Assembly (NCBI GenBank): GCA_002335115.1
Contig: DDCR01000086.1
Coordinates: 1 to 5,118 of the forward strand
Reading direction: 5' to 3'
DNA from: Oceanospirillaceae bacterium UBA2001
GTDB lineage: Bacteria; Pseudomonadota; Gammaproteobacteria; Pseudomonadales; Balneatricaceae
Length of the DNA stretch: 5,118 nt
In this document: positions 1-5,118 of the stretch, one piece after another
Position numbering within the stretch: position 1 is the stretch's first letter
Layout: every line of letters begins with the position of its first letter
The notes under the pieces: generated by a model
What the model saw: the letters and a program-made list of their open reading frames with translations, nothing else
What the model was told of the DNA's origin: nothing
The model's database searches: none
Position numbers and translations under genes: made by a program

Positions 1-1
1 T

Positions 2-1612
2 GAGGACCCTTGGGAGCGTATTCGTGCTTTAAAGGCGGCTATGCCTAACACGCCGCAACAAATGTTGTTCCGCGCACAGAATATTCTTGGCTATCGGCAT
101 TATGCTGATGATGTAGTGCGAAAATTTGTCGAGCGGGCGGCCATTAATGGGGTGGACGTGTTTCGTGTGTTTGATGCCATGAACGATGTGCGTAATTTAG
201 CCACAGCTATTAAAGCGGTCAAAGCAACGGGCAAACATGCTCAAGGTGCAATGTCATTCACGCTCAGTGCTCTGCACACGATGGACTACTGGGTTGACTT
301 GGCTAAGCAAATAGAAGATCTAGGGGCGGATTCTATTTGTATTAAAGACATGGCAGGTTTGTTGAATCCGTATAAGGCATTTGAGTTAGTCACTCGCCTC
401 AAAGCTGAAACTAACATGCCAGTGCACATGCAATGTCACGCTACCACAGGTTTGTCTACGGCGGCCATTTTAAAAGCGGCTGAAGCAGGCATTGATAACG
501 TTGATACCTCTATTTCCTCTATGTCTATGACCTACGGACACTCACCCACAGAGTCTGTGGTATCTATTTTTGAAGATGGTGATCGAGACACAGGCTTAGA
601 TATTAAGGCTATAGAAGAAGTGGCCGCTTACTTCCGTGACGTACGCAAGAAATATGCAAAATGGGAAGGGTCTCTTAGGGGTGTAGACTCTCGCATTTTA
701 GTGGCTCAGGTTCCAGGTGGTATGCTGACCAATATGGAAAGCCAACTCAGAGAACAAGGTGCTGCAGATCGGCTGGATGAAGTGCTAGAAGAAATTCCAA
801 GAGTGCGAGAAGACCTAGGTTTTATTCCACTAGTGACACCCACCTCACAGATTGTAGGCACTCAGTCGGTACTCAACGTGTTAACGGGTGAGCGCTACAA
901 AAGCATTACTAAAGAAACAGCGGGAGTGCTGAAAGGCCAATATGGTGCTGCCATGGCGCCTTTTAATAAAGAGCTACAAGCCCGTGTGTTAGATGGGGCT
1001 GAGGCTATTACTTGCCGCCCTGCAGATCTTATTGAAGATGAGCTGGACCAGCTCACTGTTGAATTACGTGGTCTAGCGCAAGAGAAAAATATTAAGCTTG
1101 CATCAGGTGATCGTGAAATAGATGACGTTTTAACCTATGCACTTTTCCCTCAGGTAGGACTTAAGTTCCTAGAAAATCGGGATAACCCGGATGCCTTTGA
1201 ACCTATTCCAACACTCGAGTCTGCCCAAGCCACCACCGCACCTAAACCTGCAGCAGCGCAGACATCAGTTTATACCATTGGTGTGAATGGCCAAAGTTAT
1301 GTGGTGGAAGTCGCCGAGGGTGGAGATATTTCAGCGGTTGGTTTAGCTCCATTGGCGATGACAGCCACACCAGCACCGGTCGCTTTGCCAGTCACTGGTG
1401 GGGAAGCTATAACGGCCCCCTTAGCAGGGAACATTTGGAAAATTCACGCGATGCCAGGCCAAGCGGTGCAAGAAGGTGATGTTTTATTCATCCTTGAAGC
1501 CATGAAAATGGAAACAGAAATTCGTGCCAGTAAGGCGGGTACGGTGAGTGCTGTGATGGCTAAAGAAGGTGATTCTGTATCTGTTGGTGATACTTTGTTG
1601 ACCTTGGTTTAG
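2..1612 (+). CDS. oadA: Oxaloacetate decarboxylase alpha subunit (Na+ pump), 5' end cut off by the window
   Basis: Cytoplasmic carboxyltransferase and biotin-carrier subunit of the sodium-pumping oxaloacetate decarboxylase. It moves the carboxyl group of oxaloacetate onto biotin and releases pyruvate. The frame is open from base 2 ([17 protein letters not shown], family-typical), so the ATG at 41 is internal. The visible part is 536 residues. Counting from the active-site Lys, about 63 N-terminal residues are missing, which would give about 600, normal for OadA. Domains in order: the carboxyltransferase TIM barrel (about residues 1-200, with the IKDMAG Lys at bases 344-346 and CHATTG at 434-451); the conserved PYC/OADA region; a short association segment around residues 422-443 that in known enzymes contacts OadG; an Ala/Pro linker; and a biotinyl domain with EAMKMET, biotin-Lys codon 1505-1507. 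Oddity: the expected metal-binding HxH reads Q-C-H (Gln codon 431-433). oadB follows after 11 bases. Confidence 0.97.
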   Translation, partial: EDPWERIRALKAAMPNTPQQMLFRAQNILGYRHYADDVVRKFVERAAINGVDVFRVFDAMNDVRNLATAIKAVKATGKHAQGAMSFTLSALHTMDYWVDLAKQIEDLGADSICIKDMAGLLNPYKAFELVTRLKAETNMPVHMQCHATTGLSTAAILKAAEAGIDNVDTSISSMSMTYGHSPTESVVSIFEDGDRDTGLDIKAIEEVAAYFRDVRKKYAKWEGSLRGVDSRILVAQVPGGMLTNMESQLREQGAADRLDEVLEEIPRVREDLGFIPLVTPTSQIVGTQSVLNVLTGERYKSITKETAGVLKGQYGAAMAPFNKELQARVLDGAEAITCRPADLIEDELDQLTVELRGLAQEKNIKLASGDREIDDVLTYALFPQVGLKFLENRDNPDAFEPIPTLESAQATTAPKPAAAQTSVYTIGVNGQSYVVEVAEGGDISAVGLAPLAMTATPAPVALPVTGGEAITAPLAGNIWKIHAMPGQAVQEGDVLFILEAMKMETEIRASKAGTVSAVMAKEGDSVSVGDTLLTLV

Positions 1613-1623
1613 GCGGAATATTC

Positions 1624-2760
1624 ATGGACAAGTTATTACAAATTTGGTACAGCTCCGGCGTGTATCAAGTGCAACCAGGCCAAGTCATCATGATGGCTGT
1701 GGGCTTGTTACTGCTTTATTTAGCCATTAAACGTAATTTTGAGCCTTTGCTACTCATCCCTATTGGTTTTGGTGGCTTATTGGCTAACATTCCTGGTGCT
1801 GGTTTAGCTGATCCGGGTGGCATTCTCTATATGTTTTACTCTGTCGGTATTGAAACTGGCGCTTTCCCGCTCATTATTTTCATGGGTGTGGGAGCCATGA
1901 CAGATTTTGGTCCATTATTAGCTAACCCTAAAACGCTATTTTTGGGGGCGGCCGCACAATTTGGTATCTTTGTGACTTTAATAGGCGCAGTGGGTATGTC
2001 TACCCTTGGCTGGATGGACTTCACCCTCGCTGATGCAGCAGCCATAGGCATTATAGGGGGTGCTGATGGCCCAACGTCTATTTATGTGGCCAGTAAGCTT
2101 GCGCCAGATTTGTTGGGTGCGATTGCAGTGGCGTCATATTCATACATGGCCCTCGTGCCCCTGATTCAACCGCCTATTATGCGAGCCCTCACGACAGTAA
2201 AAGAGCGGCAGATAAAAATGGTGCAATTGCGCCCCGTAGGCAAGGTTGAAAAGATTGTATTTCCCTTGTTATTGTTATTGTTAGTGGCGTTTATGCTGCC
2301 TGATGCAGCGCCTTTATTGGGCATGTTCTGTTTTGGTAATCTGATGCGCGAATCTGGTGTGGTGGATCGTTTATCTGATACCACTCAAAATGCATTAATT
2401 AACGTGGTTACCATTTTTTTAGGCTTAGCAGTAGGTTCTAAACTATCGGCAGATAAATTCTTAGATCTCACGACCTTGGGTATCCTCTGTCTAGGTATGG
2501 TGGCGTTTGCTATTGGTACCGCCTCTGGTGTGTTGATGGCTAAGATCATGAATAAATTAGCGGGTGGCGGTATTAACCCACTGATTGGTTCAGCTGGAGT
2601 ATCAGCTGTGCCTATGGCGGCGCGGGTGTCTAACAAGGTGGGTTTAGAAGCTAATAACCAAAACTTTTTGTTAATGCACGCCATGGGACCCAACGTGGCA
2701 GGAGTGATTGGTTCAGCTGTTGCTGCGGGAATCATGATTAATTATGTGAGTGGTGGATAA
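1624..2760 (+). CDS. oadB: Oxaloacetate decarboxylase beta subunit, Na+-translocating membrane protein
   Basis: Integral membrane subunit that decarboxylates carboxybiotin and couples this to sodium export. It is 378 residues, strongly hydrophobic throughout, with many transmembrane helices. Residues known to matter in the 433-residue Klebsiella protein appear at a constant offset of 55: Asp148 in [10 protein letters not shown] (Asp203), Asn318, Gly322 and Ser327 in [17 protein letters not shown] (Asn373, Gly377, Ser382), and Arg334 (Arg389). The shorter length therefore reflects a shorter N-terminus, as in many OadB/GcdB/MmdB relatives, and not a broken gene. The start ATG is preceded by AGGCGGA (1611-1617), which overlaps the oadA stop and sits six bases away, indicating translation coupled to oadA. 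The methylmalonyl-CoA and glutaconyl-CoA decarboxylase beta subunits are close paralogues; the adjacent oadA decides for OadB. Confidence 0.97.
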   Translation: MDKLLQIWYSSGVYQVQPGQVIMMAVGLLLLYLAIKRNFEPLLLIPIGFGGLLANIPGAGLADPGGILYMFYSVGIETGAFPLIIFMGVGAMTDFGPLLANPKTLFLGAAAQFGIFVTLIGAVGMSTLGWMDFTLADAAAIGIIGGADGPTSIYVASKLAPDLLGAIAVASYSYMALVPLIQPPIMRALTTVKERQIKMVQLRPVGKVEKIVFPLLLLLLVAFMLPDAAPLLGMFCFGNLMRESGVVDRLSDTTQNALINVVTIFLGLAVGSKLSADKFLDLTTLGILCLGMVAFAIGTASGVLMAKIMNKLAGGGINPLIGSAGVSAVPMAARVSNKVGLEANNQNFLLMHAMGPNVAGVIGSAVAAGIMINYVSGG

Positions 2761-2765
2761 CGAAT

Positions 2766-3380
2766 ATGGGACGTCGAATTAGTGACAGTGACCCCAGTGG
2801 CAAACAGCCCTGTGCTTTTTGTCGCACTATGCGCATAGTGCTTATTTTTGCGGTTATGTTGGTTATGCTGATGGCTTATGCTGATAAGTTGTCCTGGTTA
2901 AGAGACATTGACTTCACCACTTTATTTGGTTACTCAATGGTGGTGTTCTTTTTTACAGTATTGGGGTATCGAGTGTGGGACGAGTATTTCCGTACCAAGC
3001 CGTCACAGACAGATCGAGATGCCAGACGCGCCTTGAGAGAACAGCAGTTTGACGAGTTAGATGCTTTAGAAGCAGAGCGCGCAGCGGCTGAGAAGATTGA
3101 CTCACAAGCTGAAAAGCTAGAGCCACAAGCCGCCAATATAGAGCCACAAGCTGGCTCAATAAAGCCAGGGCATATGGGTTCATCTGAGGCCCATCCTGTT
3201 AGTGGTACAATAGAGCAGATCGACACTCCAGCTGCGGTACCCCAAGCAAGGGAAGAAAGTGAATTGAGCGAGCAAAATGAGCCAGTGCTGCCACTTGAGG
3301 ACTCTAGCCTAGGGTCAAATTCATCACCTGAACAGCTGGACTTGCTGGGCTTTTCCACTCCAAAAAAATCTGATGAATAA
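2766..3380 (+). CDS. Unrecognised two-helix membrane protein with acidic C-terminal tail, in the oad cluster
   Basis: I do not recognise the family. The 204-residue product begins with a basic N-terminus holding a Cys pair (CAFC, residues 16-19). Two hydrophobic helices follow (about 22-39 and 53-70), joined by a short loop, YADKLSWLRDID. Basic residues flank both helices on the terminal sides, so both ends should lie in the cytoplasm. Residues about 78-115 are charged and likely helical or coiled (RRALREQQFDELDALEAERAAAEK). The rest is a low-complexity acidic, probably disordered tail with a heptapeptide repeat (about 110-134) and the motif QLDLLGF at 190-196. The start is 5 bases after the oadB stop, with a GGTGGA-like ribosome site inside the end of oadB, so cotranscription is likely. 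It is not OadG: that subunit is about 80-90 residues with a single helix. A role connected to the decarboxylase is only suggested by position. Confidence 0.8.
   Translation: MGRRISDSDPSGKQPCAFCRTMRIVLIFAVMLVMLMAYADKLSWLRDIDFTTLFGYSMVVFFFTVLGYRVWDEYFRTKPSQTDRDARRALREQQFDELDALEAERAAAEKIDSQAEKLEPQAANIEPQAGSIKPGHMGSSEAHPVSGTIEQIDTPAAVPQAREESELSEQNEPVLPLEDSSLGSNSSPEQLDLLGFSTPKKSDE
3093..3167 (+). repeat. Heptapeptide (21-base) tandem repeat inside the membrane-protein gene
   Basis: Units at 3093-3113, 3114-3134 and 3135-3155, with a partial fourth at 3156-3167, encode KIDSQAE, KLEPQAA, NIEPQAG and SIKP. The consensus is roughly x-I/L-E-P-Q-A-x. At DNA level units 2 and 3 share GAGCCACAAGC. The in-frame period of 21 bases means copy number could vary between strains without breaking the gene. 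The Pro in most units argues against a simple coiled coil and for an extended linker. Confidence 0.75.
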
Positions 3381-3418
3381 GGCCTGAGGTATCTTAAGCT
3401 ATTGAAATTCATGTTTTT

Positions 3419-3458
3419 GTGATGCTTCTGTGTGACCCAGTAACAGAACCAGTATCAC
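3419..3458. other. Imperfect hairpin in the gap after the oad cluster
   Basis: Two stacked stems are readable: 3419-3425 with 3452-3458 (7 pairs, one G-U on the plus strand) and 3426-3431 with 3443-3448 (TTCTGT/ACAGAA, 6 pairs). A CCA bulge lies at 3449-3451 and the loop has 11 bases. It sits 38 bases past the stop of the membrane-protein gene and about 75 bases before the next start. No T-run follows on either strand, so it is not a standard intrinsic terminator. It could be a 3'-end stabilising or Rho-associated structure, or chance. The remainder of the gap 3381-3534 shows no gene and no convincing promoter. Confidence 0.35.
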
Positions 3459-3534
3459 CCTAATACCAAAAGATCCAAGCGTTAGATAAGCCATATAGGT
3501 TGGAATATTTTCAAATCAGTGGTTAAACTAAGAC

Positions 3535-3777
3535 ATGTGCAGTCAGCTTGATATTGACCCACTTTATTTACAGCCTATGAATACAAATAAAAATGTTCCT
3601 AACTGCATGCAATGCAAACACTTTTACGTCACTTGGGATGCAAAATTCCCAAGAGGATGCCGCTTGTTTGCCATTAAATCTCGCCAATTGCCAATGATAG
3701 AAGTCATGCGTATTGATGGCCACGCCTGCCGAGGATACGAACTGAAACCCACATCAGCAGTTAAGCCCACAAGGTAG
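3535..3777 (+). CDS. Small conserved cysteine-containing protein, possible metal binder
   Basis: An 80-residue soluble protein with CMQCKHFYVTWDAKFPRGC in its core and a fourth Cys near the end (HACRGYE). The spacing is Cys24-x2-Cys27-x14-Cys42-x22-Cys65, which would suit one zinc or iron-sulfur site. From memory, small proteins with the CKHFYVTWDxxFPxGC pattern and an SRQLP segment occur widely in Proteobacteria without a known function; this could not be searched. The start is uncertain: the ATG at 3535 has no good ribosome site, and an in-frame ATG at 3577 would give 66 residues, still keeping all four core cysteines, though it also lacks a clear Shine-Dalgarno. The gene stands alone, 154 bases after the oad cluster, and converges on the DUF1566 gene with 57 bases between stops. 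Confidence 0.75.
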   Translation: MCSQLDIDPLYLQPMNTNKNVPNCMQCKHFYVTWDAKFPRGCRLFAIKSRQLPMIEVMRIDGHACRGYELKPTSAVKPTR

Positions 3778-3834
3778 GCGTTACCGTTCATACTGAGGTG
3801 AGTGGGGAAGCAGAGAGCAAGTTAGTGAAGAGGC

Positions 3835-4350
3835 TTAATCTCTTACTAGCATGAAACGAAGAGGCTCGCCTTTTGCTTGCTTACTAAAATAGTGGCCGCG
3901 GTAAAAAAAGAAAGACCAAGCCATGGGTCGCATCCAAAAGTTAGACTCACTGCTCCAATACACTTCAGGTTCAATACCACTAAAAATCCGTGTGTTAATA
4001 GAAGGTGATTTGCAGTCTGCCTCAACTAGCGTAGTCATATCATCCGTTTCTGGTACTCGCCAATCATCAAAGCCAGCTAACGTTACGTTGGCAGCCCAGG
4101 CTTGCGCGTCTTCAAAGGGTAAGCGTATTGGCTCACCTTGGCATTCTCCATTGAGCCAGGTTTGCCCAGCCCCACAACGATACCAAGTAAGGCCTGTAAG
4201 TGGGTCTTGGACTAACCCATTACTCACGCGTTGATAACGCCCATCCGTTTGCTGCACTGAAAAATAATCATCACACTTGGGCGCCTTATCGACTACTGCG
4301 TAGCTAAAGATGGAAAACGTAATAGTAAGAAAGAAAGCGGCAAATTTCAT
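3835..4350 (-). CDS. Exported DUF1566 (Lcl C-terminal-like) domain protein
   Basis: 171-residue product with a Sec-type signal peptide: Lys2, a hydrophobic stretch FAAFFLTITFSIF, and a likely cut after Ser-Tyr-Ala18. There is no lipobox, so it is predicted to be periplasmic or secreted rather than a lipoprotein. The mature part carries the DUF1566 pattern in order: DPLTGLTWYRC-GAGQTWLNGEC (45-70), FEDAQAWA, GFDDWRVPETDDMTTLVE (93-110), VYWSSES, and a terminal LRFMLVRD. The four Cys of the mature chain (26, 59, 70, 113) suit two disulfides. The family is widespread in Gram-negative bacteria and its role here is unknown. The start is well supported: on the minus strand GAGGTG (4361-4356) lies five bases before the ATG. 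It is transcribed divergently from pomA and convergently with the small Cys protein. No terminator is evident after its stop. Confidence 0.88.
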   Translation of the reverse strand: MKFAAFFLTITFSIFSYAVVDKAPKCDDYFSVQQTDGRYQRVSNGLVQDPLTGLTWYRCGAGQTWLNGECQGEPIRLPFEDAQAWAANVTLAGFDDWRVPETDDMTTLVEADCKSPSINTRIFSGIEPEVYWSSESNFWMRPMAWSFFFYRGHYFSKQAKGEPLRFMLVRD

Positions 4351-4385
4351 AGATACACCTCAGAAGTCTTATACGTTATCGTCTG

Positions 4386-4391
4386 ATTATA
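4386..4391 (-). promoter_or_regulatory. Possible sigma-70 -10 box for the DUF1566 gene
   Basis: The minus strand reads TATAAT exactly here, 35 bases before the ATG of the exported protein. Hexamers at the right distance for a -35 element (around 4408-4415) match poorly, and there is no TG extension, so the promoter may be weak or need an activator. A perfect hexamer in AT-rich intergenic DNA can also arise by chance. Confidence 0.4.
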
Positions 4392-4465
4392 GCGTAACTT
4401 AAATCCAATTAGACTCGGTTATGAGAATTTTTTTTACCTATACTGAGTTAAGAACATAATCAGGC

Positions 4466-4492
4466 TAAATATTTATTACATTTGGTCGATAA
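4466..4492 (+). promoter_or_regulatory. Sigma-28 (FliA) flagellar promoter for pomA
   Basis: TAAATATT (4466-4473), exactly 11 bases, then GTCGATAA (4485-4492). The enterobacterial sigma-28 consensus is TAAAGTTT-N11-GCCGATAA: the core TAAA is complete, the -10 element matches 7 of 8 and the spacer is exact. Transcription would begin near 4499, giving a leader of about 83 bases before the pomA ATG. Flagellar motor stator genes are classic late FliA targets, so site and target fit. The divergent DUF1566 gene is not served by this element. Confidence 0.85.
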
Positions 4493-4568
4493 TATTGGAT
4501 ATTATAGAGAGATTACTATTCTATGGTATTTAACGTACCGTCAAGAATTTATTAGATAACAATGGGTT

Positions 4569-4572
4569 GGAG
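4569..4572 (+). promoter_or_regulatory. Ribosome binding site setting the pomA start
   Basis: GGAG lies nine bases before the ATG at 4582. The closer upstream ATG at 4562 is in another frame and hits a stop within ten codons, so 4582 is the start; the family N-terminus MDLAT agrees. Confidence 0.7.
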
Positions 4573-4581
4573 ATATAAAAG

Positions 4582-5118
4582 ATGGATTTAGCAACAATTG
4601 TCGGGTTTGTCGCATCTTTTGGAATCGTTGCGGCGGGTATTCTCATGGGTGGTCCTATGGCCATGTTTGTTAACGGTGCTTCTATTTTTATCGTTATCGG
4701 TGGCTCTTTGGCCGTTGTTTTAATGCGTTCTTCCATTGGTGACTTTGTCGGGGCCATAAGCTTGGCTGGTCAAGCCTTCGCAAATAAAGTCGACAAGCCT
4801 GAAGATTTGATTGAAAAAGTCGTTGAGCTTGCAACCATTGCGCGCAAAGACGGCATGATCGCCCTAGAATCCCAAGAAGTCAGCAATGAATTTCTTAATA
4901 AGGGCATGGGCATGTTGGTCGATGGTCAGGATGGTGCTGCGATCAAAGGGGCGCTTGCCACTGAGGCAGGCATGAAAATACGCAGAGCAAAGGCTGGCGG
5001 TTCTATTTTTGAAGCTTGGGGAGATTTTGCACCCGCCATGGGTATGATCGGCACACTTGTAGGTCTGGTGCAGATGTTGGCTAACATGGGCGACCCAAAA
5101 TCGATTGGCCCAGCTATG
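4582..5118 (+). CDS. pomA: Flagellar motor stator protein PomA/MotA, 3' end cut off by the window
   Basis: Inner-membrane stator subunit that, with PomB, forms the ion channel driving flagellar rotation. 179 residues are visible out of about 255 expected. It aligns from Met1 with Vibrio PomA without shifts: MDLAT start, TM1 (about 4-24), TM2 (28-49), a cytoplasmic domain with Arg88, Lys89, Glu96 and Glu99 (rotor-facing charges in Vibrio), then WGDFAPAMGMIGTLVGL entering TM3 with Thr158, and GDPKSIGPAM at the edge. Thr158 and the overall match favour the sodium-driven PomA over proton-driven MotA, though ion choice also depends on the unseen PomB. One difference is Asn31 where Vibrio has Asp31. 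TM4 and the stop lie beyond the window, as would pomB. Expression is probably from the FliA promoter at 4466-4492. Confidence 0.95.
   Translation, partial: MDLATIVGFVASFGIVAAGILMGGPMAMFVNGASIFIVIGGSLAVVLMRSSIGDFVGAISLAGQAFANKVDKPEDLIEKVVELATIARKDGMIALESQEVSNEFLNKGMGMLVDGQDGAAIKGALATEAGMKIRRAKAGGSIFEAWGDFAPAMGMIGTLVGLVQMLANMGDPKSIGPAM

Noticed and set aside
41..43. ATG at 41 as the start of oadA
   Set aside because: The frame is open to the left edge and the preceding residues [13 protein letters not shown] are family-conserved, so the true start is upstream.
2385..2735. 116-codon minus-strand open frame
   Set aside because: Fully antisense to conserved oadB sequence, including the [13 protein letters not shown] region; a shadow.
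2930..3412. 160-codon minus-strand open frame, Ser-rich
   Set aside because: It lies almost wholly antisense to the membrane-protein gene. Its composition mirrors the complement of that gene's acidic, Gln/Glu-rich tail and shows no recognisable domain.
3488..3534. Possible sigma-70 promoter for the small Cys protein (for example TTGGAA, 17 bases, TTAAAC)
   Set aside because: Both hexamers match the consensus poorly, and several equally weak pairs can be drawn in this AT-rich stretch.
3827..3866. 9-base direct repeat GAAGAGGCT at 3827-3835 and 3858-3866
   Set aside because: Short, partly inside the coding end of the DUF1566 gene, with no mobile-element features around it; likely chance.
3923..4234. 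103-codon plus-strand open frame
   Set aside because: Antisense to the DUF1566 gene, whose signal peptide, ribosome site and domain motifs are clear.
4405..4436. Terminator-like element ending in a run of eight T
   Set aside because: Only three pairs (CTC/GAG) form a clean stem before the T-run, and no plus-strand gene ends here. It lies in the divergent gap, where a plus-strand terminator has no obvious purpose.

Overview
The window looks like chromosomal DNA of a gammaproteobacterium, probably marine or salt-requiring. The protein sequences support this: an OadA/OadB sodium-pumping oxaloacetate decarboxylase of the proteobacterial type, and a flagellar stator protein that matches the Vibrio PomA (sodium-driven) pattern almost position for position. 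The genus cannot be fixed from the sequence alone. No mobile element, CRISPR array, tRNA or rRNA is visible, and most of the window is ordinary core-genome content.

Layout. Positions 2-3380 hold a tight plus-strand cluster. It begins with the 3' nine-tenths of oadA (the start lies to the left of the window), continues with oadB after an 11-base gap, and ends with an unrecognised two-helix membrane protein 5 bases further on. The usual small gamma-subunit gene oadG is not seen; in related bacteria it precedes oadA, so it would lie outside the window. A 154-base gap (3381-3534) follows and holds one imperfect hairpin. Next comes a small cysteine-containing protein (3535-3777), which converges on a minus-strand gene (3835-4350) for an exported DUF1566/Lcl-type protein. 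The 231-base divergent gap 4351-4581 carries a possible sigma-70 -10 box for the minus-strand gene and a very good sigma-28 (FliA) promoter facing right. That promoter leads into pomA/motA, whose first 179 codons end at the window edge.

How the genes work together. OadA carries out carboxyl transfer and holds the biotin. OadB is the integral membrane subunit that couples decarboxylation of carboxybiotin to sodium export. PomA, with a PomB expected just downstream, would use the inward sodium gradient to turn the flagellum. The window therefore shows one producer and one consumer of sodium-motive force, although they are separate transcription units.

Points most worth a second look are: a Gln where the carboxyltransferase metal-ligand His is expected in OadA; the near-consensus FliA promoter with an exact 11-base spacer; the membrane protein after oadB, with a heptapeptide repeat and a clamp-binding-like QLDLL motif near its C-terminus; and Asn at the PomA position that is Asp31 in Vibrio. 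I did not find a clearly new multi-gene system.
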